Assembly (NCBI GenBank): GCA_902702965.1
Contig: CACRXP010000008.1
Span: forward strand, 671,157 to 735,156
Direction: 5' to 3'
DNA length: 64,000 nucleotides
Origin: Spirometra erinaceieuropaei
Lineage: Eukaryota > Platyhelminthes > Cestoda > Diphyllobothriidea > Diphyllobothriidae
The position numbers and the translations under genes were made by a program. The notes below the pieces were generated by a model, which was not told the origin of the DNA, did no database searches, and was given only the letters and a program-made list of their open reading frames with translations. Positions 34,346 to 47,474 of the stretch are shown here, piece by piece; the stretch's first letter is position 1; the number at the start of each line of letters is the position of its first letter.

Positions 34346-35879
34346 CTGCCCCCTCCCGTCAGACTGTGTGGCAGGTGGATCCTTTAATATGAGACATGCT
34401 GTCGTATTGGGCATGCCACGTTCTCTTGGGATCCCCGCCTTACTTTGGAACAAATTATACACTATGATTTCAGAATGACCAACGTTGCGATTTAAGCGAC
34501 CTGTTTAGTTTACGCTCTGAGTATTCAGAAGGATAGTATTACTAACTGAGCCATTTATTTCCTTATGGTTTCTGTGTTAATTTATAATTAAAGCACTGTG
34601 TAACAATTAACGAGTAAACAAATCTAAAATATACTGGTTCAATTTTAATGCTATTGCCACTAGGGAATCATTGTTGGTGTTGTTTTACGCGCTCAGTTCT
34701 CAAGCATTAGGCAGACTCTCATAATTCATACTGAACAAATATCTGCAGAACATTTAATCTGTGTGTTAGCAAAGACTGCTTTTAAATCTTTCATTTTTTC
34801 ACATTTCATTTGCTCTGTTATTAGCGCGAAGATGAATAGTATTTCTATAAATTTAGGTAATACATTTTGCATGGAGCTTCAAACTTTCAGAATTTCGCAT
34901 TTTGACATTATATATTTCGTTTGTATCTTAGTTCCCGAGTCTCATTGTGTCACTACCTAGAAACGTTTAGGATGGATTATGGTAGGTCTGGATTAGTTTT
35001 ACTAGAGGGGAAGATGGGCAGACGCTTTTGAGCCATTAACTGTTTACTCATTGTGTAGGAGCCGTTCCCGAATACATCAAAGTATACCCATGTTCACTCG
35101 CCTACAGCGGACAATTTGGTCTTTTGCTTTCTATCTACAAACGTTTGCATCTCACACATGACCGGCATAGCAGGCTAAAGTTTCATTTTGAAACATGTAG
35201 TGCCAACTGACTGCAGAACACACACCCTAGCAAATTACTTAAAGAGCTACAAATGTAGTGTCTTCATGTCCATACGTCCCTTTATTATTGTCGAATACAG
35301 AGGCTAGGAGTTCCCGCACTCCACAAATCGGAAAATCTTGATAAAGCAGACCGGCATTATACTGCAATGTACAGTCCTTCTTTGGTACTCAGATGGCTCT
35401 GGTCGGCCGGCCTTATGCTCGATCTGCACTACTCAAACTGCGCCGTTAGCTTTCCTCATTAGTTGAATTTGCTTCTTTCTCATCAGACGTCTCGTGCATC
35501 AAAATGCTGGTTATAACCCGTGAATCAAATATTACTCTATCAGAATTCGGATAAAACACGAATGAAATCCTTGCCCTGGCTAATACTTTTTTGCGTGTAC
35601 ATGCTAGATCTGTATTTCGGCTAATAAGGAATAATCCATACGTTGTTCTTTTCAATATCTTTAGGCTCACATAAAATGATTTTAACCCGCTACCCCTTTG
35701 TGACCGTTTTGCTTTTAAACAACCTATACGTTTGTTTCGCTTGAACACGTTTCTCAATTCAGAACAAGTCAGGTTCTTTATGGAGAGTGTCTAAAATCGA
35801 CCCTTCTAACCTTGCGAGAAGCCTGTAACAAACCATCTATTTCAACCAAAAAAACATCAGAATGAGGCAATGGTTTCAA
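34346..35879. other. No gene recognised
   Basis: AT-rich spacer with frames up to about 105 codons (35446-35757, minus) that show only a basic composition. No motif recognised. Confidence 0.3.
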
Positions 35880-36240
35880 GTATACACAGTGTCAAGAGGA
35901 AAATTTCCTAAAAAACTTACGGATAATTGTCGGGCATCCGCGCAGAATGTGGATTACGATGAAGACATATAGGGTTCGGAACATTTTGTCTGATAGTGCA
36001 ATTTGTCGAGCCTACTGCTGCGATAGATACAGGAAAGTTACCGTTGAAGCTATATAAGCGTCGATGTCGCCAAAAACCCAATCGATATGCATCTTAATCT
36101 GCAGTGATTGGTACTGCTGATCCTGGTTGGTAACTCTCAACTTACTGATCTTGTTTTTGCAGATTACGCACAACAGGAAATGTTTATCCCGTCGACCTAC
36201 AGGTTATTCTCAAACGATAGCCTGAAATTTAGCATGCAGT
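35880..36240 (+). repeat. R6 interspersed repeat, copy 2
   Basis: Diverged copy of 13610-13970: 'CATCCGCGCAGAATGTGGAT' (35935), 'GGTTCGGAACATTTTG', 'TAAGCGTCGATG' (about 36056), 'CTGCAGTGATTGGT' (about 36101), 'CACAACAGGAAATGTTTATC' (about 36169). The open frames of copy 1 are interrupted here. Confidence 0.52.
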
Positions 36241-39200
36241 TTACACATTTGGTCAAACCTGTGGGCTCACGAATTAATAGGTGATCCGCAAAAATCGCGT
36301 TAGCTGCTCTCGTGTTGGAGTCTACATGTCACTCACTCAGGAGAGGCCTGCAAGTGAAGGTCTCCCTAATCTGTTCATTGGAACAGATGTCAAAAATGTG
36401 AAGTGCAAAAACACGCCGAATTTGTATCTAAATATATCTACTAAAATGGCGAGGATCAAAGTTCTAACAATACATGGGATTAAGCATTGAAATATTCTGA
36501 TAACTATCCTTCGAATTCTGGTAGTCCCGTTTTCGTAGTGAGAGCTGATAAAACTTTGAATGAAATGGTGAAGCCCCTCGGGGACATAAAACCCACTAAT
36601 TTTGGTAATAAGAAGGAAAAAAACAATGAAGTGTTACTGTCAGCCGAATATCGTAGTCACCGGTTTCAGATATTGGAGTAAACAAACTTTAAATCTATGA
36701 ACTAGATTATGTTGACTGAATTTAATCTTATTTAAGAAAGTCAGTTTTAAAGTGGACATGTCTATAACAAAAAATTAAGTACCCAAAACAAGAATCCACG
36801 TGCCAGTCATGAAGAGAAGCATCGATGACTCTGAGGAGTACAGTGTAGGGCGTGTGTGTAGACGATAATATACGGTTTGCAATTATCGTGGCACCCAAAC
36901 TAACATGAAAATTTAAGAGGTACGCAGCGATTACATGAGAAATAGCCTTAGTTATGGCAGCAACTGAACAGTCTTCAGGATCTAAGCAGCAAATCTGTAC
37001 AACCCAAGCCTAAGCCGCCTTTGAAAAAAAGGAGGTTTTACTGGCATAGCGGATGCAACTTATCCAGTGCTCGTGATCGGCTTGTACTCATGACATGTTA
37101 AGCTACACTTATTCACGATGCAACAACCAGAATTTGGTAATGGGCGTCTGACAACACAACTTTTGCATTTTGACGGTTTGTGAGCATCAACAAGCGAAAC
37201 GGACGGGATTAATGCTAACAGGAACATGAAATACTATATTTCAATCGATTAGATGAAACTATTTGCTTCGGCAGACGAGTGTTAGCAATGGAGCAGCAAG
37301 CGACAAACCCTTCAATATGAGCGACCAGTGCACTCAAGGCAGGATTGTCGTAAATCAGCGGCTTTCGATCAGTTATTCAATCTATTTTAGAAACTGTTTT
37401 TCATTTGTGCAAAATGCGTGTCTTATAAATTTTATTTACAAAATCTTCACTTGAGCGGGAATCTACGTAGCTCTTTACTCGGGCGAGTTCCCACTTTAAT
37501 GGGCTTCTCGAATAGTCTGACTACTCGTCTTTTAGAATGAAATGAGTAGCCTTGTGCGATTAACCAAGCAGAAATTACGGGCCTTGAAATTTAATTTTTG
37601 CCTAGAAACGACCGGTAGAAACTGATTCGAAACAAATAAGTTTGTTTTTTTAATTATACGTCATTGACTTTCAAATTTTAAATTTTTTGATCCGTGATTT
37701 CCTAATCATGATTGCAGTAGCGATGCCTGCAAACAACCCTTCTATGAAACGTGCGGATATTGTCTTGGCGTTTGCAATTGTGATATAAGTGACTGACAAA
37801 ATAACGGTCGCCAAATGAGCATTTTATACCTAGGACATGGAAAGATGCTTTAGTGGGGTGTTAATTGATTATACGTAATTCCGCAAAGCAGCGGGCAAAA
37901 CATCAACTTTAGTAAGGGGCGGTTTCAGTCCTCCTTGTCGTTGACGATTATTCTCTTCTGCCTAAAACACCAACTGCTTGTGTAACATTTTAGTAGTTGT
38001 ATGACCACTGCTGTGCACATCCATGATGGTAGTACGGATCCTATATGTTAGTGAAAATAGTGAAACCGACTAAGCAATGATCTTTCTTGGTTTTAACGCG
38101 TATAAAGGTAACGTACTTAATGTGAATCAAAAAAGTAGAGCTACGACACGTTCATACGGCTAATAAATAAAAGATGGTTTTGTCAGTGGTCAAAATCGTA
38201 TTTTTTTGTTAAATGTCAATTCTTTCGACAGCGTAAGTTACTTTTTTGACTAAGCCGTCTAATCTGACTAATCTGGATAAAAGGGAACGTCCAGACATTG
38301 CTCCCTTGGATTTGCGCCGGACTTCAAAATAAAAATGTATGAAAAATTCATTTTTCAAATATTATCCATACACACGCACCTATTGAATAGCTAAAGTAGT
38401 GCGTATCCTCAGATGGTATAAGAATAAAGAAAACTAGTTGGAAAATGTCAAGTCTCATTCTTGAATTTTTGCGTTGGTGACACAATCCTGCCGTCAGGCG
38501 AAATAAACAGGGGAATAAGTACAATAGTCAAAATAGCCCGGCTGAGACTACAGACAGGCAGTTGATTTATGAGAGCTTTGGGAAGCACCGATGCAACAAT
38601 ATCGGGCATTTGAAACCGCTGTCTTTCAGCATTACCTAAAACCGATAAATGACACCGTTTAGACGTCAGAATTAAAAAGCGAGCAGATTTTCAGATGCAA
38701 ATGCAATACAGTCTCCGTCCTATTACCGAAAAGACCATGTCGTCAAGAGTTGCTAAACCGTTCAAAAGAAGTCTAACATCTCCTATTACTTGGAGGAACA
38801 AAATTCAGCCAGGCTCATGCTGTGCTTTCAGACGTCGTAGTAAGCATTGGATCTGCGGTGCCTTAACACATGAGTGAGGACCTGGGTAGATGCGCACCTG
38901 ACCTTCTTCGGCAAAAGAAACATCACAAATTATATCCCGCCGACGAAAAAAATTTCACGAAGTCTATAAAAAACAGAGAGTGCAGAGTCTGTGTCCGATC
39001 GCAAAGGTGGCGCAACCGTCAAACTGGGAAAAGACTGGCTAGTTCAACAGGGCTATGCAGGTCCTCAAACGCAGGGAAGCCGACACACGACTGGCTGAGG
39101 ACCCAGATAACGCGGGCCGCAACTATGAAGTCGAAGGTGGACGAGCTCAGTCGATTTAAACTCATAATCCCTGATGACTTCAGATTTATGATTCACAGTG

Positions 39201-41522
39201 ACTTCTCGTATTGAACACGATGATGGCTGCCAAGGATGTACAAAGCAAGTGAGCGTTGAGGAGCGTGGTACCACTGAATAGATCGCCTTCTTACCACCCA
39301 GTGAAATAGTTATAAGGCATGCGAAGCAGCTTACCGATGGATCACAAAATAGCGTCGAAAATTCCCAGGCTCTCATCTAGAAGATCCAAGGTCCTAAGAA
39401 TAGTCCTAATTAGCGTATACTATCGCTCGGTGTAGTATCCCTGTTCTCCTCTGTTCCTGGCAACTAAGAGCATAAAAAGTGACAATTTCCAACCGTCTTT
39501 GAAATATTGATGAATAGTCAAGTTGTTAAACAAATGTTTCCAGTGATCTACCAACTAGTCCGTACAGGTGCAGAGAAAATGAAAATAAGAGACGTTTACA
39601 GGCTTTATAATCGTCTGAGTGGTTAGATCCACTTATCATTTTAACGACGTCTTCAAGATGTCGTCGACCCGTTGTGGTCGTTGGGGTAAGGGGGTGACGT
39701 AAACTGTGGATGATGTTCGCAAGTCCAGGACGTAGAATACACGTAACCGTCATTAGGGTGTTGACACGTCGTGCGATAACAATCTGTAGCGGGTGCTGGC
39801 CATGAAAGATAAATTGTTTCAATGTCTTCTGACAATAGGGCACAGGATCCGCTAAGCGTATATCCACTAACTCAGCCGTAGCCAGCATCGACTGATGCCG
39901 GGTTTTGGAGTAGTTAAATGGTGTCTGATAGTCAATCTGAAAGCTTTCATTGACATCAACTCGGTGATTCGTATCAACTCAGTGTGAAACTCAAACCAAT
40001 CAATTTTCTCCTCTGCCTAGCCAGACTGGTATGTCTGTACATAACTTTTTCCCCAGGCTCCTCCTTGCACGGTCATTCTGTCTTCATCAAGAGGAGCAAG
40101 TGAATGAGTAAATCCACAACGATGCAGGCTGACACAGTAGTCGGTCTTTGCCTCCCAAGTGTAGTAATGGAGAGTTTTTGAAATATACTGGTGAATTCGC
40201 CGAGAAAAGCGTTGGTGCTTGCTGTCTTTGAAACTCGTCTTAGAAGTTTGCTTGTTTTCTCCTCTACAAAAGGCTGCCTTATAAGCAAGTCTTTATTTTC
40301 GTAGTTACCACGGTCGACTCTGCAGTGCTCTCCTAATATTTTGGAGAATGAATCTCTCTAGCTATCAGTTTTTGCGAAATATGCTCCGCAACTACTGAAG
40401 TTCTCCTTTTTCCTCTCAGGATAGCAGATATGCCGCACCCCGGTTGTCAATCCTCGGAGCAATTTGCGTTCAGTATTTGGGGCAACGGAACTGTGAAAGT
40501 TAATGTATTGCCGGGTACACGTTTTATTTCGGTTTATCCTGCGCTGGACAGACCCGTCGTGAATACTTCACGAATTCTAACGTCTCCAATCAATTGCTCA
40601 TAAATACATATTATGTCCTATGCGGCAGTTAAAACATTCAAAGTGAAATATTGTATAAAATTATTTAAGAAAACGGGATTTTGGAGATTTCGTCTAATGC
40701 AACTTATCGTTTTAGTCACAGCCGTAGAATCATTCATACATAAAACGTCATGGCCAAGAAACGTGGACGTCCACGACGAAGGATGTTCCCCAATTACGCT
40801 CTAGGTCAATTAGGTATAACGGACGTGTAGTCCGTCAGCTCAGAGGAAAACATTTATGGGCCATTTTTATTTGAGCGAAGGGTGACCATCTACAACTATG
40901 TGGAGACGCATCTTAATTGACTACTTGACTAGACTAAAGCATAGTGTATCTTGCCACATGACTTAAAGTAAACATAGCCACTTGGCGGATGGCCTCTTCA
41001 TGGCAAAGTATTGGGTATTAGTGGACAGCTTCAAAATGACGGGAGAAATAAGTAATTGATTGTCTTTAGACGTTACTATTACTTTTATGGACATAAAATG
41101 AAACAGAACTGCAAATCAAACTCTAATAGCACGATAAGTTAAGTAGTTTCCAAAAATAACTTTCTTGCTTACATTCCACTACATCAACTTTCTTAAGATA
41201 ACCAGTTTTCCAGTGTTGCAGATTCCACTTTGTAAACCCAATGGGTATAGTTTACGCCATTTTTATTGGAAGCACACACGCAAATGGGAAAATTTGCCTT
41301 TGGACAGCTATTAGTGTAGAAAACTGCTTGACTACATAGGGGCCTAAAAACGCGCAAATTTTCAAGCATTTCGACTAATAAAATTATTTGTAAACATATT
41401 TTGTATGCGAAACGGGTGTCGTCCAGAACGAACTAGGGAAGGATTAAAGTGTGCAATATTTAGCTGCCTCAAACCGACAGCCTATTTTTCCGTCATTTCC
41501 TTACACGATTTAGGTCGCATAC
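36241..41522. other. No gene recognised
   Basis: About 5 kb of mostly AT-rich DNA. The longest frames (38870-39214 plus, 39526-39888 minus) have no domain I can name. A GC-richer stretch at 39000-39150 coincides with the first of them. No repeat shared with the rest of the window was noticed. Confidence 0.3.
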
Positions 41523-42522
41523 TGTACAGTGAGTGACCGATCTCATGAGATGGTGGCTGAAATTCTGAAATGCGTTGTCGATTAGGAAGGATAACTTGGT
41601 CGCGGTTGTAATACTGATTATCTTGCGGCATAGTCTTATAAGATTTCGCACTCGGCAGGATGTCAACTTTTGAATACACCGCTTTTCAATCTCCTGTGGA
41701 AACCGTACTCGATAAAAATGACTACTTAAGTAGCATTAATTTTTCCCATTGATTTTTGATGGTCTTACAAATTCAAATATATCTTACAGAAACCATAAAC
41801 AAAAATATGCTTTCTGTCAGTCAGTTGATAGTGAATCACGTCGTCTTTATATTTTATACACAAGGAAGGAGTATAATTCGGTTTTAAAAAAGTTTCTAAT
41901 TATGAGATTTTTTAAGACCGCGCAATGTTCATTCACGTAGCATCGTACCTGGACGTTAACCACAACTCCTCATGGAAAGTACAACATAGTCTGCATCCAT
42001 TGCAAAATGTTATGGACTCTGTATGATATCTTTTTGATGGCATAGAAAACTATGTGATTTTCTTTACGCGGAACGCATACACCTCGTAGACTGAAATCAC
42101 TAAGCGCTAGTGCAACGAATGATCGGGCTTCAAATTATTCGGCAATTAGAAAACTTTTTAAAACCTATTTATACTCCTTCCTTGTGTGTAAAATAGAAAG
42201 AAGACGTGATTCTCTATTAATTGACTGACAGAATGCATATGTTTGTTTGTGGTTTCAGTAAGATAAATTTGAATTTGTAAGACCATCAAAAATCAACGGG
42301 AAAATGCACGCTATTTAAGTAGTCATTTTTTACCGAGTGCGGTATCTACAAGAGATTGAAAAGCAGTGTATTCAGAAGCTGACATCCAACCGAGTCCGAA
42401 ATTTTATAAGATTATGTCGCATGATAATCAGTCTTACAACCGCGACAATGTAATCCTTCCTAATCGAAAACGCATTTCAGAATTTCAGCCAACATTTCAT
42501 GAGATCGGTCACTCACTGTACA
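41523..42522. mobile_element. TIR element copy 5, best preserved
   Basis: The outermost 26 bp of each end are perfect inverted copies (left 41523-41548, right 42497-42522; TGTACAGTGAGTGACC inward). If the TA is the target duplication, the element proper starts CAGTGAGTGACCG, a Tc1/mariner-type tip. The inverted arms extend about 380 bp at roughly 85-90 percent identity by eye, leaving a middle of about 240 bp. There is no transposase frame, so it depended on an enzyme supplied elsewhere. Long arms relative to the middle make it foldback-like. Confidence 0.85.
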
Positions 42523-44394
42523 CCAAAAATGTTGCTTATCCTAAAAAGCATGAGACCGTATATAGGTTGTCTTGTGACCTGGTCGTCACTTCTATCCCTT
42601 TTTCATCGTTATAGTTCCAAGCGCTACGGGTACAATTCCGAAATTTAAAGACAGTATATGTTAAAAAGGTAAGTATTATTGACGTTCGAATTACTGCGGA
42701 CGTTATTTTGTAATGGTCACGCGCCATCTAATGTCGCAGCCTATCTTCAATGAATATCTACAGTAAATATCATATGTAAATTTCCATTGTGTCTTGTATG
42801 CGCCTGGATGTTCATAAATGTAGAATATTCTCAAGTGCTCAGACTTTCACTTCCATTTTTAGTGCAGACAACGACCTAAATTTGGTGCTTGCCTCCTATT
42901 ATTCCAAGGATTGATAAGTCGGAGAAATAATCGCTTCACATAACAGTCGCTGACCGCTGGTTTTGTGCAATTAATGTGCCTTTCGCACTTAATAACCAAT
43001 CATCAAGAAATGTTCTTTCAACGACTAAGAGAGAATTTAGTGGTTATCTTTTGGCCCATTTACCGCCTTCAGACGGTGATACCAGGCGTGTGAGGATGAC
43101 GTATGAGGTGTTCGAACTCGTGGTCAGATGCAGTAGCAAGTACTTATCCATCGCATATTCCCGGGTGACCGACCACAGCAGACAGCTCTTATGATCCGGA
43201 AATTTAAAATTCACAGCGGAGTAGACTTAAATAACGTTCATTTCTGGTAGTGCAATGACGGCGTATGACCGTAAAAAGCAGGGTAGACAAGTGTTTTGGA
43301 AAGGGTATTCATAACAGAGTCATAAATAAAAGTTCACAACAGAGCGTTAAGTGGCCTTGTGGATACAGGTTAATTGCCAAATCTTGAGATGGTCTGGAAA
43401 TTAAGATATGAAAAAGCTAATTTAGCAATTTTCTTCCAGAAATCATTCATACGATGTCGGAATTATACAGCGAGTTGACAGTAACTTAACATGATGGAAT
43501 TAAGTGGGTTTCGTAGACCCTATCACATGCGGTTTGAGAGGTCTTTGACCGGATATTTTAGAGCAGGAAGTACAAATAAATATGAGCTGGATTCACAAAC
43601 ACACGTCCAATTAACAATTTTACGTATCAATTCGGAATCAAAATAACTATGGCATTTTATCTGTAACCGATCGGATTCCATGTAGCGCTGCAACAATTTC
43701 TACCAACATATGATTTTCTAAGCATGGTAAAATATATTTAACTAAGCTGCGCCCAATGCATGAAATTAGTATAGAACCAGGCAATGGTGATCCTGTTCAA
43801 ATGAAATTGAAAAAATGGCAATTTGTAAGTTATCCGGTCTACCGCTCAAGTATTTGGTGTGCATTAAGTGAACGTAGTTGCAACAGACGATATTAATATT
43901 AGTTAGAAATTTCAAACCAACAATTTTGACGCATCACAAAAGGACACTAACCGTTTCTTCTTATGTCTACACTTAACATATATCGTTAAACCGACAATAA
44001 GCAGAGTATTTTGAAAAAATGCTTCTGTCAGCAACAACCAACGTTACAACTTTTAATTTTCCTTTCGCAGACTTACGCCTACAGTAACAAGGAGTATGTC
44101 AAATAACGGAGGATCACCGAAAGTTGAGGTCTTCCACGTCAGGATATGGGGAATCATACTGAGCCAAATTTATTCTCATCGTGACAGTCTTAAATCGTAT
44201 TTAATGCTGTCAATGCCCGAAATGAGTTAAGATACGACCCGCTTACAAATAAAATATGATGTTGTAAGGTAAACTTATCGGAAGAGTTATATTTGTCCAT
44301 ACTTGAATTATGTTAGAGGATTTAACCAAAATTTTGAATTCTCCCTAACGTTCAAGCACCAGGAAAAGGCAGAGTGGATAGATCTCCCACGAAA
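42523..44394. other. No gene recognised
   Basis: AT-rich DNA with short frames only. Nothing recognisable. Confidence 0.3.
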
Positions 44395-44835
44395 CAGATG
44401 CGACTAATCACAGTAATTGTTTTTCGAGATAAGGTGCTGCATTAAGCATGCACCATAAAACATTAAAAGCAAGTAGAAAAAGGACATCCGTCGGATCAAA
44501 ATAAATGTGCAAATCGTCTCATTCAATGATGATTAGATAAGGAAATCCATCTGAACTACTTTACTTATTAGCCATGCCTTAGAACATTCAATTTTTAATG
44601 AGAAAAATCATGTTACTTGAGCCCTATCCGAAGTCACCATTTTGACCCAGAATCTGTAAACTGTGCTTTTTCTCCAAAACAAAATGAGAATGCATCATTG
44701 GCGGAACAACGGCAGTCTTGCCGGCTTCTTGCTATTTTGATCCTCACAGTAAAGTTCCAATTTTGCAAAAACATTTCCAGCAAACCACCATTTCCTGCAG
44801 TATCTGCACCTGCAGCGCTGACGAAACACACGCCC
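44395..44835 (+). repeat. R4 interspersed repeat, copy 1
   Basis: Strong match to 52030-52480 over about 440 bp. The best block is 'AGAATCTGTAAACTGTG' (about 44651), 'TCTCCAAAACAAAATGAG' (about 44672) and 'AAAGTTCCAATTTTGCAAAA' (about 44752). On the minus strand both copies keep a frame of 65-70 codons with the same core (GLLxMFLQNWNFTV, SFCFGEKxQFTDS; minus 44831-44634 here). Function is unknown; it may be a piece of a longer element's coding region. Confidence 0.62.
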
Positions 44836-45239
44836 TACGGGTTCAAAAGCACACAGTTTGTTTTTGGCGGGTCTGGGTATTCAACCCTCTCCGTCTGCTT
44901 CGGTCAAGTCGCAAGATTGTTGATGCTGAAACAAGACAGGTTTCCCAACTGTTTTATTGCACCACATCCCTGCTGGTTACGGGCAACGCAGAAATCGCCA
45001 ACTTTGGAGACCATGCCACTTATATGGATATGAAAATCCCCGTTTAAGGGATGAGGGCCGAAATAAACGTCAAGAAGCATATTGACTGATGAAATTCACT
45101 TAGCGGTTAATGTATATGTCCAGAGCTTTTTCGATTCGTGTGGGCCACCTAAGTAAGGTTGTAACATTAGTAAACGTGTAGCCTATTGCTTAGATGTTTC
45201 AGTCATGCTTCAAGTAAGAAGCTGTATAATTCAAAATAA
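44836..45239. other. No gene recognised
   Basis: Frames of 138 and 109 codons starting inside R4 extend to about 45050 but are not shared with the second R4 copy beyond 44835. No motif recognised. Confidence 0.3.
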
Positions 45240-45455
45240 ATGCAAGAAAGTATATTTTAACTCGTGTTTTCTATGAATATATTTGAATATACAAAGGCAT
45301 CATTAATCGAAAGGAAAATGTCTTATTATTTAGGTAATCGTATTTACAACCGGAAGGAATTTCGTTCAAAAATCGGCATTCTGTCGCGACTGAATCGAAG
45401 ACGCATTTCAGATCTTCGGTTAGCATTTCATGGGATAGCTCTCCTGCTCTTGCCA
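45240..45455 (+). mobile_element. TIR element family, right-end fragment
   Basis: 'CGAAGACGCATTTCAGATCT' (about 45397) and 'GGTTAGCATTTCATGGGATA' (about 45417) match the right end of the full copies. The left arm and middle are absent, and the terminal CAGT is decayed. Confidence 0.5.
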
Positions 45456-46049
45456 TTACGGAATAAATCAGCAAATCGTTAAATAAGTGTAAAATGCTGT
45501 CATAGTGTTGTCCCGACTAAAAAGAAACAAGATACGCCTGCGATAGAAGAGAGCAAAAACGTATAGAGTAAAGGAAAACGTTTACATTTCTGTCAAAATA
45601 GACATTACAAATACATAGGAGCGTCACAGAAGCAATACAAACAACTATATATCGCCAGACAAAAATCTGAACCGTATGAGATAGACGTGAATATCAAGCT
45701 TATTGCAGGGGACTATGAATAATTTTAAAAAGGCATTTTAGTATGAATGTAACATGAGAAATAAGAGGAGACCATGGCACCATGGTGCTGGAAAGGAAAA
45801 ACCTCATTCAAAAAGTAGAAGGGCATTCAGAATCGGAAGGTCTTCGTAATGGACATAAACTATTGGATTTAGGTCGACGAAATAAAGAAGAACAGGTATC
45901 GGCGAACATAACGCGAATTACTCTTATGAAGCTGGTGATTGCCCTTGTTTATAACAGCCTGACCAACGACAACATCGTCAGTATACGCAAAGCGCAGTTA
46001 TCGAAATGAGAGATGTGGGAAAAAATCAACGACTCTTGTTTTATCCAGT
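45456..46049. other. No gene recognised
   Basis: Flank of the LTR retrotransposon. A 75-codon frame (45782-46009) is not recognised. Confidence 0.3.
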
Positions 46050-46371
46050 TGATCAATGTTCGGAATTCTCCACGCCCTTTTCGCAAGTGCTTCCACATTT
46101 ACCCCCTCCTGACATTCCCATTTCGACTTTATAACTCTCTTTTGAGTGTGATCCGCATTCTTTTAATTAACTAGCTTTCTTATTCTGACCTTGAACTGGG
46201 AAGTCGATTTGCTCAAACAGTGACAATGGAATTCTTAGTCTAGGGTATCCATTGTTGAGGTTTGGACGTTTTTATTAGTACCTTATTCTATCAATAGTAC
46301 CGTATGTACACTGAAATCTGGTTTATCTTATACGCGTGACCCAGTTCACGAAGAATTTTTAGCAGTCAACA
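46050..46371 (+). repeat. 5' LTR of the BEL/Pao element
   Basis: Starts TGATCAATGTTCGGAATTCT and ends AGCAGTCAACA. Collinear with the 3' LTR through 'GCAAGTGCTTCCACATTT', 'TATTCTGACCTTGAA' and 'CTTAGTCTAGGGTATCCATT'. A short AT-rich stretch with TATA-like TTATTCTATCAATAGTACCG (from about 46282) could hold the promoter, which is an inference. No clear tRNA primer site follows. Confidence 0.88.
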
Positions 46372-46406
46372 TTGTACCGTAAATAAGAGGAAATTAATTT
46401 CACCAC

Positions 46407-47350
46407 ATGCGGACTCGTTCCTCGAAGAACGCAATGGTCGGTACGGAACACTCGCTCGGACTAGACAAACCAGGTGCAGTCGAAGGACAAGTAGGGCTGA
46501 AGAAAGCCGCCCAGTCCAGGTCTTGTAAGAACGCTTCTATTAGTAGTCGTAGTTCCAGTAAAACAGAAATAGAAAAGAGGCGAGTTAAACGCGAGGTCGA
46601 ACTCCAACGGGCTGTTTTTGATGCCGAGACAAGAACCCAGCTTGCAAAGACTGAAGTAGAGACCGACGAAGAGATATCCGAAGACGACCGTCAACCTGTG
46701 GATTCCACCGCACATGTCTCGGGATATTTTTAAGCAGTGCATACTGAAGGAAATTTCTTCTGAAGAGAGTAATCATTGTCAACGTGAGAATTTTGGTATG
46801 CCCAAAGCCAGTTCCAGGAGCCTGCCAGATGTCAGTTTAGAACTGCCCATGGTTGAGTTGTCCTGGTTTGACGGAAATTCAATTCAGTACCGCAAATGTA
46901 TACGACAGTTTGAAGTGTATGTGGAGAGCAAATTTAAATACGCAAGACAGAGGCTCCTGTAACTGATTCACTATTGAAAAGGTGATGCGATGGCGGCAAT
47001 GGAAGAGTACGTCATGCTGCCTTCACCGCTGGCTTATTCAAGAGCAAAGTAAATATTGAGGTAGATTATTTAGACAGCTATATGTAGCGGCTAATACTCT
47101 TCTGGGTGTTTTTAGACAGGCACGCCAAGTTAACCAGACCGCAAAGGCACTTCCAGATTTGTGCATGAAAATAAAAAGTTGTGAATTAACGCTCAAACAA
47201 ATGGACTACGTGTCTGACCTATAGCCGTTGAATGTCCTAGAGAGAATAGTGCGCTTTTTATCGTTTTTATGCAAATTCAATGGGCTGAAGGTGTTGACAA
47301 AATATCTGTGGCTGGTAGACATCCAGATTTGCAGACCTAACGGAATTCGT
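46407..47350 (+). pseudogene. BEL/Pao gag remnant
   Basis: Frame 46407-46733 gives a charged Lys/Arg/Glu-rich N-terminal segment ending with a run likely to form a coiled coil (KTEIEKRRVKREVELQRAV). A +1 shift continues it in 46714-46962 with LPMVELSWFDGNSIQYRKCI, RQFEVYVESKFKYARQRLL, the typical capsid start of Pao gag. Further downstream, in shifted and stop-interrupted frames, MAAMEEYVMLPSPLAYSRA (about 46990) and QIQWAEGVDKISVAGRHPD (about 47272) show the rest. Gag forms the particle; this copy cannot be translated as one protein. Confidence 0.78.
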
Positions 47351-47474
47351 AAATACTCGAACTAGGATAACGAGAAGTAGTCAGTGACAAATACTTCGAG
47401 ACGGGGGGTGTCGATCGTTCTCAAAAGCTCTTTACTCCCACAGTCCAAAATCAAAACGGGAGAACCCTAACAAT

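Noticed and set aside
38870..39214. 114-codon frame as a basic nuclear protein
   Set aside because: Only a basic composition supports it; no motif, and GC content alone could keep the frame open.
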